Shown here piece by piece: positions 24,864 to 32,759 of a stretch of 64,000 bases of DNA. Under the pieces are notes generated by a model, which had not been told where the DNA came from, did not search any database, and saw nothing but the letters and a program-made list of their open reading frames with translations. The first letter of the stretch is position 1. Each line of letters opens with the position of its first letter. The DNA is from CADCTB01 sp035494015. Lineage in GTDB: Bacteria > Actinomycetota > Acidimicrobiia > Acidimicrobiales > AC-14. The translations under genes and the position numbers were made by a program. The stretch is from contig DATJHJ010000030.1 of assembly GCA_035494015.1 (NCBI GenBank), positions 34,858 to 98,857 on the forward strand, in the 5' to 3' direction.

Positions 24864-25328
24864 TCAGTACTCGTTCTTGATGACGAAGTAGGAGCCGCGG
24901 ATGGTCCCGGCCAACTTCGACTTCTGCCTGGCGAACTTGAACCGGGAGGCGAGCTCTTCGGGTATCTCCATCCCGTCCGAGAGCTTGAACCCGACCGCCC
25001 GCTTCTCGGGGCCGTCGACGGTGTACATCACGTTGATCGACAGGCCGCTCTCGTAGAAGACGTAGGCCATGCGGATGTTCTCGACCTGGAAGGCGGTGGC
25101 CTCCAGGGGCGGGGACGAGATGACGATGTCCCGTTCTTCCTTGAGGATCCGGTGCACCCACTCGATGGTGTCGGCGGCGTCGCTGGCCGGCTCCACCGTG
25201 AAGTCGTGGTCGTACTTGTTCTTGAAGTAGCGGGCCTCGTTGGCCCGGAGACCGGCGAGGGCGGCGGCGACCGGCGACGACTCCAGGCCGACGGTCGAGA
25301 CGTTGTGAAAATCAACGGGGGAGGCCAC
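24864..25328 (-). CDS. Hypothetical protein
   Basis: A 154-residue soluble protein of unknown family. The GTG at 25328 is preceded at 10 nt by TAACCT, a possible -10 box. The N-terminal half has LRANEARYFKNKYDHDFTV, the middle EWVHRILKEERDIVISSPPLEATAFQVENIR, followed by strand-like AYVFYESGLSINVMYTVDG and a C-terminal SRFKFARQKSKLAGTIRGSYFVIKNEY. The pattern suggests a mixed alpha/beta fold. It is convergent with the DUF1330 gene (15-base gap) and follows the GH43 gene on the same strand. Confidence 0.65.
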   Translation of the reverse strand: MASPVDFHNVSTVGLESSPVAAALAGLRANEARYFKNKYDHDFTVEPASDAADTIEWVHRILKEERDIVISSPPLEATAFQVENIRMAYVFYESGLSINVMYTVDGPEKRAVGFKLSDGMEIPEELASRFKFARQKSKLAGTIRGSYFVIKNEY

Positions 25329-25368
25329 GCCGGTCCCGAGGTTACTGGCTACTGCGGCGGTGACGCGA

Positions 25369-26331
25369 TCAGGCCACCCGGTCGAGCCCCTGGCGGCCAG
25401 GGCCCATCCCGCCGGGCCCGGGCGCGCTGGTCGAGGTGCGACCGGTGGGGCCGGGCGAGCGGACGACGGGGTAGCCGTCGTCGTCCCAGTCGAGGGCGGC
25501 CCAGCGGATCTCGCGGTCGGCCCAGCCGGGATCGCCACTCACCTTGCGGTGGTAGACCAGGCGGGGCCCGTCGGGGGTGTCGACGACGCAGCCGTGGCCG
25601 CCGCCGACGAAGAAGGGGCGGGGCAGCTTCTCCCAGGACCTGGGATCGGCGACGTCGCCCCCGGTGTGCTCCAGCAGGCCCATCTTGTAGGCCTGGGTCC
25701 AGCTGGCGTCGGCGGCGTAGAGCACGAACAGGCGGCCGGTCGCCGGGTGCCGGATGACCTCCGGGCCCTCGTTGACCGGGGCGACGCTCATCTCCCAGCC
25801 GTGCTGCGGTCGCGACAGGCACCGCCGCTCGCCGTCGATGGTCCACGGGTTCGACATGGGCGCGATGTACAGGTTCTGGGGGAAGCCGTCGTCGGGGCCT
25901 TCCCAGCCGGACCACAGGGCGTACAGGCGGTCGCCGTCGGCGAAGACGGTGAGGTCGATGGCCCACACGTCGTGGCCCCGGTCGACCACCGGCCCGAGGG
26001 GCTGGTAGGGGCCGAGCGGGCCGTCGCCCACCAGGGCGTAGGTCCGGTGGTTGGCGCTGCGCCCGTCGCTGGCCGCGTAGTAGACGTACCAGCGGCCGTC
26101 GATCTCGTGCAGCTCGGGCGCCCAGACCTGGCGCTCGGCGCCGTGGGCCGACCAGATGACCGTCTCGGTGTTGCGGTCCATCCGGTCGAAGTCCTTGAAC
26201 CGCTTGACGACGATGCGCCGGTTCCCACCCGCGGTCTGCACGAGCAGGTAGGACCCGTCGTCGTCGGCGACCACCCACGGGTCCTGCCCGGGGAAGGGCC
26301 GGCGCTCCCGGAACGCATGGAGCAGGTTCAC
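25369..26331 (-). CDS. Glycoside hydrolase family 43-like five-bladed propeller enzyme
   Basis: A 320-residue beta-propeller glycosidase-like protein (GH43/clan GH-F), a family that removes arabinose, xylose or galactose units from polysaccharides. The general base is likely Asp17 in QDPWVV; RQVWAPELHEIDGRWYVYY is the typical second-blade motif, and NEGPEVI carries the likely acid Glu. Later blades have LYIAPMSNPW and GGHGCVVDTPDGPRLVYH. No signal peptide is present. The GTG at 26331 overlaps the stop of the preceding membrane-protein gene as GTGA, which fixes the start; the longer in-frame extension is Arg/Pro-rich shadow. Substrate unknown; it may act on intracellular or surface glycan parts. 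Confidence 0.83.
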   Translation of the reverse strand: MNLLHAFRERRPFPGQDPWVVADDDGSYLLVQTAGGNRRIVVKRFKDFDRMDRNTETVIWSAHGAERQVWAPELHEIDGRWYVYYAASDGRSANHRTYALVGDGPLGPYQPLGPVVDRGHDVWAIDLTVFADGDRLYALWSGWEGPDDGFPQNLYIAPMSNPWTIDGERRCLSRPQHGWEMSVAPVNEGPEVIRHPATGRLFVLYAADASWTQAYKMGLLEHTGGDVADPRSWEKLPRPFFVGGGHGCVVDTPDGPRLVYHRKVSGDPGWADREIRWAALDWDDDGYPVVRSPGPTGRTSTSAPGPGGMGPGRQGLDRVA

Positions 26332-26837
26332 GTGGGGATCCAGGCGCTCAGCGGGGTGGCGATCCGGTCGGTGAGCAGGGCGAGCAGCCAGCCGGTCGTG
26401 AGCAGCCCCCACAGGGTCACGGTGGCGGCGATCAGGGCCACGCTGTCGTCGTCGCGGAGATAGGAGACGATCGGGACCACCCACACCAGGCTGCGCAGGA
26501 GCCGGCGGGCGGGCTTGTTGGCCAGGTCGGCCGACAGGGCGTCCACGCAGTAGACGACGAAACCCATGGTCGCTTCGGCGGCGATCGGAAATGCTCGGCT
26601 CCCCAGCCGGTCGTACTCCAGCGTGAGCAACCAACCCATCGTCACCAAGAACCACACCACGGCCCCAAAACGTCCCAACTTGGCCACGTTTCGGTGGGTG
26701 AACCACCGGGTCAGGGTGACCATCCACAGCAGGGCCCGGGCCAGGCGCTCCCCCGCCGGCCGGCCTTCGTCCCCCACCGCGTCGGCGCAGGACACGACGA
26801 ACGCCAGCGTCACCTCGGCGAGGAGAAGGGCGATCAT
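26328..26837 (-). CDS. Four-helix membrane protein with an internal duplication
   Basis: A 169-residue membrane protein with about four transmembrane segments. The two halves are recognisable copies: AEVTLAFVVSCADAVGD aligns with AEATMGFVVYCVDALSA, LARALLWMVTLTRWF with LLRSLVWVVPIVSYL, and TMGWLLTLEYDRLGS with TTGWLLALLTDRIAT. Each half gives two helices and a basic loop. ATG 26837 is chosen because GGAGG lies 8-9 bases upstream; a GTG at 26867 is an alternative. It overlaps and is translationally coupled to the GH43-like gene, so the two likely act together at the membrane. Function unknown. Confidence 0.75.
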   Translation of the reverse strand: MIALLLAEVTLAFVVSCADAVGDEGRPAGERLARALLWMVTLTRWFTHRNVAKLGRFGAVVWFLVTMGWLLTLEYDRLGSRAFPIAAEATMGFVVYCVDALSADLANKPARRLLRSLVWVVPIVSYLRDDDSVALIAATVTLWGLLTTGWLLALLTDRIATPLSAWIPT

Positions 26838-26867
26838 CGCTGCCGCCTCCGGCGGCGCGAGCGACAC

Positions 26868-27362
26868 GGGAACCCCGGGGGGCGCATACCTCCAGGATCG
26901 GCCCTTCCGGCGGGTTACTTGATCAGCCGTTTGCGGCCGAGCGCACCGCCTTCGCCGCCTTCTTGGCCGTGGTCGCAGGGGTCGCCCGGATGCCCATTAT
27001 CGGCGGATCGCCTACGCCTATCTCGACCTGCAGGCCAAAGGCTGGAGCCGAGGCCTGCTCGCCGAGCTCGCCAAACAGGAATGCCAAGTCGGGACTGGGT
27101 GCACCGGGCACGGGTCTTGGGCTTCTTGTCTGGCGCAAGCCTAGGGCGTGCCGGTCGTCTTCCTGGCCCCAGACTGCACGACGCGAACTAGGGGACCGTA
27201 AGGTCAGACTCTTCACAGCAGGTCAGGTCCTCCACATCAGGTCAACTCGTTCTAGATCGAACCGGTTGAGCCCCTGATGGGCGGGCCCGATCGCGATCCG
27301 ATCCACGAGCGTGCCGACGACCGCTCGGCGGCGCTCCAGGCTCAGATCCGATCACGCGGCCC
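26868..27362. other. Degraded intergenic stretch without a supported gene
   Basis: No reading frame here has convincing start, length and composition. Short coding-like scraps are visible: on the plus strand HYRRIAYAYLDLQAKGWS (about 26994-27050), and on the minus strand a KKAAKAVRSAANG tail ending at 26923. From about 27277 a plus-strand stretch reads DDRSAALQAQIRSRGPQYARLLDE. GC content is lower than the flanks around 27180-27260. It looks like mobile-element debris next to the recombinase fragment. Confidence 0.5.
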
Positions 27363-27776
27363 TCAGTACGCCCGGCTGTTGGACGAAACCGTCGAGGACG
27401 CTCGTGCCACGTTGCCGGCCGTGCCGTCGCTTGGCGGCTCCAGGCGCGCCCCGACGCCTTTCCTGGCGACCATCCGCTCCCGCGAGATCCGGTCCTCGGC
27501 CCAGCCCGCCGCGAGCTCTTCGAGCTTTGCCTCGGCGGCCGCGAACCCTTCGGCGGCCGCACGCTGTTCGTCGTCGCGGCCCTGCATGCGAATGGCCTCC
27601 GCCAGCTCCGGGCCGTCCACGCGCTGCATGACCGCCTCGACCAGCAGGTCCTCAAGCGGCTGCGCGACGACCCGCACCCCTCCACGGCCGCCCCGCCCCG
27701 GGCCCGACGAGCACGTGTAGCTGCGGTTCCGGTCGGCCCGCGGTTGGGCGATCAGCCGGGTGCCGCAGCGGCCACA
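27363..27776 (-). pseudogene. Large serine recombinase fragment (zinc ribbon and coiled coil)
   Basis: The minus-strand frame reads CGRCGTRLIAQPRADRNRSYTC followed by a Gly-rich turn, then PLEDLLVEAVMQRVDGPEL and a long helix (AEGFAAAEAKLEELAAGWAEDRISRERM). This is the recombinase zinc beta-ribbon plus coiled-coil region of large serine integrases. The N-terminal catalytic resolvase domain and recombinase domain are missing: homology stops at about 27776, exactly where the second copy of the duplicated segment starts. It is inactive by itself, and marks a rearrangement boundary. Confidence 0.78.
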
Positions 27777-28340
27777 GCTCGTCGTCGTGTCCAACCCGCA
27801 GTCACCGTCCGGGCTGACCCTGGACCGGGAGGGGCTGCTCGACACCGCCGAGCGCCATCCCGCCTCGACCCTGGTCGTCGAGGAGTCGACGGTCGACTTC
27901 CTGCCGGACCCTGCGGCCGCCACGCTCGCGGGCGCCGACGTCGACAACGTGATCGTGCTGCGCTCCGCCGCCGAGTTCTACGAGACGGGGGCGGCCCGTA
28001 CCGGCGTGGCGTGGAGCCGTGACCGGCGGCTGTTGCGGGAGCTGTTCGGCTACCGGGAGGTCCGGCCCGTGTCGGGGCTCGACCTGATCGTGGCCGAGGC
28101 CGCCCTGGCCCCCACCGAATGGGCCGCCGGCGCCCGCCGGCAGCTGGCCGCCGACGGCGCCTGGCTCCACGCCATCCTCCAGCCCCTCGGGGGCCGCCTG
28201 GTCGGCGACTCCCGCCTGCCGTACCGGTGCCTCGTATCCGACCGCGCCCCGGCGTGGGCGGCGTCGCTCGCCGGCCAGGGCATGCGGGTCCGGGCCGTGA
28301 CGCCCGAGCACGGCGTCCACCCGGGCGCCATCGGCGTTTC
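27776..28340 (+). pseudogene. CobD/HisC-like gene, truncated at both ends (copy 2)
   Basis: Matches the intact CobD-like gene at 14276 from LVVVSNPQ to HPGAIGV in one open frame, but lacks about 137 N-terminal residues (replaced by recombinase sequence) and about 25 C-terminal residues. A deletion at about 28340 joins it directly to the tail of the opposing folP relic, also removing the intervening hairpin. The segment corresponding to the PLP lysine reads SAAEFYETGAARTG, again with Glu instead of Lys. Confidence 0.88.
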
Positions 28341-28811
28341 GCGGCGGCGGCTCCGGGGCCGGTCAGGGCGTGGAGGACGGTCAGCATGTCGAGCGTGGCG
28401 GCCACGTCGTGGACCCGCAGATCTGCCCCGGCACGTGGCGCAGGGCGGCGACGGCACCCAACGTCCGCCCCCCGCTCCCCCGGGGCCCGCCGGGTCAGGG
28501 CGCCCACGAAGTCCTTCCGGGACAGGGCCGGGCGGATGGGCCGGCCCAGGTCCACGACGGCGTCCAGCCCCCGCAGGACGGGCACGACCGCCGCCGCCTC
28601 GTCCACCGGATCGGCGGGAGCCCGGCCGGTGACGCCGACTGGGCCCCCACGTCGATGACGTCCGCCGCGGCGGCCACCAGGGCCCCCGCCCGCGACACGA
28701 TCTGCTCCAGGCTGCGGGCGCCCGGATCGGAGAAGGAGTCGGGTTGGCGTTGACGACCCGCATGAGCCGGGGTCGCTCCCATGTCAGCACCCGATCCCGC
28801 ACCCGCAGCAC
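28341..28811 (-). pseudogene. folP: Decayed dihydropteroate synthase gene (copy 2)
   Basis: Begins like folP (VLRVRDRVLTWERP, VVNANP) from a GTG at 28811, then needs frame changes. A one-base loss near 28742 shifts into PDSFSDPGARSLEQIVSRAG, a second near 28631 shifts into DEAAAVVPVLRGLDAVVDLG and SRKDFVGALTRR. An in-frame deletion of about 360 bases joins VVPV to LRGLDAVV, removing the central pterin-binding and VSVDTF region. The C-terminus after HDVAATLDMLTVL is lost. Not functional. Its TAGGTT promoter box (28821-28826) is still present. Confidence 0.9.
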
Positions 28812-28891
28812 GGCCGACCAAACCTAAACGGGGCGGTCGTCCGGCGCGGGCCGGCGGCGGATCAGGGTTCGGGCGGTAGGCTGGCCGGCCG

Positions 28892-29260
28892 ATGGAGGTG
28901 CTGCCCACGCCCGACCAGGAGCTGCGGCAGCGGCTGGCCGGGGCCGAGAACCGGCTGGACCCCATCGGCGAGCGGCTGGGCCGCCTGGAGCTGCCCTTGG
29001 GCGACACCGTGGCCGTCCAGGACCTTCCGTCCCAGCTGGCCCGGCACCGGGACCTGATCGTGGCCGAGGTGCGGGCCGCGGCCGCGCCAGCCCCCCCGCC
29101 GTCGCCGTCCCCCGCGCCGCCGACCACCGAGGTCGGGATCAAGGTCGACGGCCCGCCCTACCCCGAGCCCGAGCCCGACATCGAGGTCGACGGCTCGAGG
29201 GTGGGCACGGCGGTAGCCGAGCGACGGCGCGCCCACCGGCTGCGCCGGCGCCAGGCGTAG
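28892..29260 (+). CDS. Small coiled-coil / proline-rich / arginine-tail protein, paralog 2
   Basis: A 122-residue paralog of the 16325 protein. The N-terminus MEVLPTPDQEL, the helix RLGRLELPLGDTVA, LARHRDLIVAEVRAAA and the basic tail RRRAHRLRRRQA are shared. It lacks 21 residues of the coiled coil (a clean 63-base deletion), and its proline tract is broken by Ala and Ser. The acidic region is longer with a repeated EPEP and KVDG/EVDG pattern. TAGGCT lies 9 nt before the ATG. The glycosyltransferase at 29273 follows at 12 bases, so the two are likely co-expressed. Function unknown. Confidence 0.75.
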   Translation: MEVLPTPDQELRQRLAGAENRLDPIGERLGRLELPLGDTVAVQDLPSQLARHRDLIVAEVRAAAAPAPPPSPSPAPPTTEVGIKVDGPPYPEPEPDIEVDGSRVGTAVAERRRAHRLRRRQA

Positions 29261-29272
29261 CCGGGCCCGAGG

Positions 29273-30385
29273 ATGCGGATCGGCTTCGACGGCACCCCCT
29301 TGCTCGGTTCCAAGACCGGGGTTGGCTGGTACACCCACGAGCTGATCGACGCCGCGGCCAAGCTGGCGCCGCAGGACGAGATGGTCGTGTTCCCCATCTC
29401 GTGGCGCACGGCCCGCCACCTGAACCTGGACCCGCCCCACCGCCGCAACGTGAGCGTGGAACGCAAGCTGGCCCCGGCTCGGCCCTTGTGGGCCATGTGG
29501 GACCGGGTCCAGTTCCCGCCGGTCGAGTGGCTGGTCGACTGTGACGTCTTCCACGCCACCAACTTCATCGCCCCCCCGTCGCGCAAGGTGCCGATCGTGG
29601 TCACCGTGCACGACATCGGCTTCGTCCATCACCCGGAGGCGGTGACCCCCGGCGTGCGCCGGATGGCCCGCCTCCTGCCCGACATCCTGCGCCGGGCCGC
29701 CGCCATCATCACCGTCTCGAGCTTCACCTGCCAGGAGCTGGTGGGCTGGCTGCCCGAGGTGGCCGAGCGGGTCACGGTGATCCACAACGGCAGCCATGGC
29801 CGCGCCGCCCCCGCTCCCGCCCCGGCCACCGCTGCCAAAGGGGCCAGCCCGCCCTACGCCCTCATGCTCGGGACCCTGGAGCCCCGAAAGAACCTGCCCC
29901 TCGCCCTCGACGCCCTGCGCATCCTGCGCCGCCGCGGCGTCGACCTCCGGCTCGTGCTGGCCGGCGGCAAGAGCGCCCTGCTCGACGTCCCCGCCCTCTT
30001 GCGCAAGCGGGGCCTGGGCGAGCCCGAGGTGACACGCACCGGCTACATCGACGACAGCAGGGTCTCCGCCCTCCTGGCCGGCGCCCGGGTCCTGGTCTTC
30101 CCGTCGCTCTACGAGGGTTTCGGCATGCCCCTGCTGGAGGGCATGGAGGCCGGGGTGCCGGTCGTGGGCGTCCGCGCCGGGGCCACGCCTGAGACGGTCG
30201 GCGACGCCGGCCTGCTGGTCGACCCCGGCGACGCCGAGGGCTTCGCCGACGCCATGGAACGGGCGGCCTTCGACGAGGATCTGCGGGCCACCCTCGTCGC
30301 CGCCGGCCGGGAGCAGGCGGCCAAGTTCACCTGGCAGCGCGCCGCGGCGGCCACGCTCGACCTCTACCACGCCGTCCACCACTGA
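29273..30385 (+). CDS. GT4-family glycosyltransferase
   Basis: A 370-residue GT-B-fold glycosyltransferase. The N-terminal MRIGFDGTPLLGSKTGVGWYTHEL is the acceptor-domain start of GT4 mannosyl/glucosyl-type enzymes, with VVTVHDIGFVHHPE and ITVSSFTCQELV further on. The donor domain has LGTLEPRKNLPLALDAL near residue 200, TRTGYIDDSRVSALLAGARVLVFPSLYEGFGMPLLEGMEAGVPVV with the E-x7-E catalytic motif near residue 280-290. It transfers a sugar from a nucleotide donor onto a growing glycan or lipid at the membrane inner face. Two more GT4 genes (31683 and 32738) are nearby. A broken 5' copy is at 16739. ATG start. Confidence 0.93.
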   Translation: MRIGFDGTPLLGSKTGVGWYTHELIDAAAKLAPQDEMVVFPISWRTARHLNLDPPHRRNVSVERKLAPARPLWAMWDRVQFPPVEWLVDCDVFHATNFIAPPSRKVPIVVTVHDIGFVHHPEAVTPGVRRMARLLPDILRRAAAIITVSSFTCQELVGWLPEVAERVTVIHNGSHGRAAPAPAPATAAKGASPPYALMLGTLEPRKNLPLALDALRILRRRGVDLRLVLAGGKSALLDVPALLRKRGLGEPEVTRTGYIDDSRVSALLAGARVLVFPSLYEGFGMPLLEGMEAGVPVVGVRAGATPETVGDAGLLVDPGDAEGFADAMERAAFDEDLRATLVAAGREQAAKFTWQRAAAATLDLYHAVHH

Positions 30386-30437
30386 TCTTCCGTCCCCCGC
30401 TCGCCGTCATCCCGCGACTACTGTGAGCGGCTTGCGA

Positions 30438-31664
30438 ATGCGAAGAGTGGTTCTCGCCGTCCTGGCCCTCGGCGCCCTGCTCCCCGGTTCGGCGGGGCCG
30501 GCGGGCGCCCAGACCTCCTCGAGTACCCCCGTCACCCTCCCCTCCGTCGGTGACTCCAACCCCACCCCCCGGGACGCCCAGCGGGCGGCGGAGGCCGGCC
30601 AGCAGGCCGGCCCGCCCGGCGGGGCCCAAGCCGCCATCGCCGGTGAAGGCCCGGGAACGTCGCCCTCCCCGGCCCCGCCCGGCGCCGGTGCGGCCAACCC
30701 GCCGTCGTTCGCCACCTTCCGGGTCTATGCCACCCAGTACGACCCCAACACCCCGGGCAGCACCGAGGTGGCGGTGCCCGACAAGTGCGCCAAGTTCGCC
30801 GCCCTCAAGCTGGCCACCGCCCTGAGCTCGGCGGGCTGCCCCGCCGGCTACCGCATGGATCTCGACTACCGGGTGGTGGTCAGCCGGGACAACGGCAAGA
30901 CCGCCACCATCCCGGTCAAGGACGTCGGGCCCTGGAACGAGGACGACAACTACTGGGCCGGCCCCGGCTCGAATCGCCCCCGCCGCCGCTTCGCCGACCT
31001 GCCCCGGGGCACGCCCGAGTCCCAGGCCGCCTTCTACAACGGCTACAACACCCAGTCCAACTGCATCAGCCTCTCCACCGGCCAGCCTGCGGGCAAGCCG
31101 GCGGGCGCCGACCAGTTCAGCCGCTGCGTGCTGAACCCGGCGGGGATCGACCTGTCGGTGGAAGCGGCCAAGTCGCTCGGCCTGGGCGCCTTCGAGAACA
31201 CTTGGGTGACGGTCAGCTTCCTGTGGGAGCCGCTCGACACCACGGTCAGCGTGGGCCACACCGGCAAGAACCTGGACATCAACTACGTCTCCAAGGATCC
31301 GGGCGCCCAGGCCATCCAGTGGCCGGCCAACGGGGGGAAGAACCAGCAGTGGCGGTTCATCCCGACCGGGACCCCGAACGTCTACAACATCCAGGTCCAG
31401 CACAGCGGGATGATGCTGGACGTGGAGGGGGTGTCGAAGGATCCCGGGGCCCGGGTCATCCAGTGGCCGGCCAACGGCGGGATAAATCAGATGTGGAAAC
31501 TCGTGCCCGTGGGCACCACGGGCGCCTTCAACGTCATCGCCCAGCACAGCGGCCTGGCCCTGGACGTGGCCGGCGTCTCCAGGGACGACGGCGCCCTCAT
31601 CATCCAGTGGCCGGTCAACGGTGGCCTCAACCAGCAGTGGAAGCCCGCCGTCAGCGGGCTTTGA
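30438..31664 (+). CDS. Secreted double-psi barrel plus ricin-type lectin protein
   Basis: A 408-residue exported protein. A signal peptide (MRRVVLAVLALGALLPGSAGPAGA) is followed by a Pro/Ala-rich linker, then a domain of about 150 residues with FRVYATQYDP, YRVVVSRDNGKTATIPVKDVGPWNEDDNYW and IDLSVEAAKSLGL, resembling an RlpA/barwin-like double-psi beta-barrel. The C-terminus (about residues 260-408) is a ricin B beta-trefoil with three repeats, each with a Q-x-W core (NQQW, NQMW, NQQW) and a V-S/G-V-S-K/R-D-P/D-G-A motif. It likely binds sugars at the cell surface or wall. ATG 30438 is preferred over a GTG at 30423 because a TACTGT -10-like box overlaps that GTG. It sits among glycosyltransferases. 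Confidence 0.85.
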   Translation: MRRVVLAVLALGALLPGSAGPAGAQTSSSTPVTLPSVGDSNPTPRDAQRAAEAGQQAGPPGGAQAAIAGEGPGTSPSPAPPGAGAANPPSFATFRVYATQYDPNTPGSTEVAVPDKCAKFAALKLATALSSAGCPAGYRMDLDYRVVVSRDNGKTATIPVKDVGPWNEDDNYWAGPGSNRPRRRFADLPRGTPESQAAFYNGYNTQSNCISLSTGQPAGKPAGADQFSRCVLNPAGIDLSVEAAKSLGLGAFENTWVTVSFLWEPLDTTVSVGHTGKNLDINYVSKDPGAQAIQWPANGGKNQQWRFIPTGTPNVYNIQVQHSGMMLDVEGVSKDPGARVIQWPANGGINQMWKLVPVGTTGAFNVIAQHSGLALDVAGVSRDDGALIIQWPVNGGLNQQWKPAVSGL

Positions 31665-31682
31665 CGGCGCCGGCCTAGCCGG

Positions 31683-32759
31683 TTGCGCGTCCTGGTGGTG
31701 GCCGAGCAGCTCCGCCGGGCCGTTCCTGGAGGGATCGGTACCTATGCCCGCGGCCTGCTGGCGGGCGTGGCCACCCTCGACCCGGCCCAGAGGCCGGCCG
31801 TCACCCTGTGGGCCAGCCGGCCGCCACGCGGGCAGCCCGACCCGCTGCGCGCCCTCGGGCCCGTCGCCACCACCACCCTCCCCGCCCGGGCGCAGATCGT
31901 GGCCTGGGACCGGGGCCTGGGCCGGCCGCCCCCCGGCGCCGACCTGGTGCACGCCACGTCGTTCGCCCTGCCGGCCACGGGCGACGTCCCCCTGTCCGCC
32001 ATGGTCCACGACCTGGCCTGGCGCCACTTCCCCGACGCCTACCCGGCCCGTGGCCGGCGCTGGCACGAGGCCGCCCTGGGCCGGGCCCTGGCCCGGGCCG
32101 CGCTGTTCGTCGTCCCGTCAACCCCCGTCGCCGACGACCTGCTGGCCGCCGGCGCCGAGGCCCGCCGGGTCGAGGTGGTCGAGGAGGGCTGCGACCACTT
32201 GGAGCCGGCCGACGACGACGCCGCCGACGCCGTCCTGCGCCGCCTCGGCGTGACCGGGGAGTACCTGCTCACCGTCTCGACCCTGGAACCGCGCAAGAAC
32301 CTGGTCCGGTTGGCCGCCGCTTACGCCCTGGCCCGCCCCCGGCTCCCCGAGCCCTGGCCGCTGGTCGTGGCCGGGCCGGCCGGCTGGGGGCCGGACCTGG
32401 CGCCCGCCGAAGGGGTGGTCCTGGCCGGCAACGTCGCCGGTGGCGCCCTGACCGCCCTGTACCGCCGGGCCCGCCTGCTGGCCTTCGTGCCGCTGCGCGA
32501 GGGCTTCGGCCTGCCCGTCGCCGAGGCCATGTCGTGCGGGACACCGGTGGTGGCCAGCCCGGTTCCCAGCGCCGGCGACGCCGCCCTGGAGGTCGACCCC
32601 TTCGACGTCGACGCCATCGCCGACGGGCTGGTCGCCGCGGCCACCGACGACGCCTGCCGCCGGCAGCTGGTGGCCGCCGGCGGGGCGCGGGCCGCCACCC
32701 TCACCTGGGCCCGCGCCGCCGGGCGCCACGTGGAGCTGTGGGCGACGATCACCCGGTAA
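31683..32759 (+). CDS. GT4-family glycosyltransferase
   Basis: A 358-residue GT-B enzyme with a TTG start. The N-terminal RVLVVAEQLRRAVPGGIGTYARGLLAG is the usual GG-x-G-x-Y acceptor loop. DLVHATSFALP, LTVSTLEPRKNLVRLAAAYALA and VPLREGFGLPVAEAMSCGTPVVA follow, the last with the E-x7-E donor-site pair. It lacks a signal peptide, so it acts at the cytoplasmic face on nucleotide sugars. Its stop lies inside the next glycosyltransferase gene (22-base overlap), so the two are coupled. It is shorter in the N-domain loops than the 29273 enzyme. Confidence 0.92.
   Translation: MRVLVVAEQLRRAVPGGIGTYARGLLAGVATLDPAQRPAVTLWASRPPRGQPDPLRALGPVATTTLPARAQIVAWDRGLGRPPPGADLVHATSFALPATGDVPLSAMVHDLAWRHFPDAYPARGRRWHEAALGRALARAALFVVPSTPVADDLLAAGAEARRVEVVEEGCDHLEPADDDAADAVLRRLGVTGEYLLTVSTLEPRKNLVRLAAAYALARPRLPEPWPLVVAGPAGWGPDLAPAEGVVLAGNVAGGALTALYRRARLLAFVPLREGFGLPVAEAMSCGTPVVASPVPSAGDAALEVDPFDVDAIADGLVAAATDDACRRQLVAAGGARAATLTWARAAGRHVELWATITR

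Larger units (their letters stand above)
27776..29365. repeat. Copy 2 of the diverged direct segmental duplication (partner 14688-16825)
   Basis: Same gene order and orientation as copy 1: CobD-like, folP (minus), coiled-coil/polyproline gene, glycosyltransferase. It is shorter because of at least three deletions (about 28340, about 28577, and 63 bases in the coiled-coil gene). Its left edge abuts the serine recombinase fragment. Confidence 0.9.

Noticed and set aside
27277..27720. 147-codon plus-strand frame in the decayed region
   Set aside because: Its second half is antisense to the serine recombinase fragment and Ser/Arg/Pro-rich; only the first 45 codons look possibly coding, so no gene is called.
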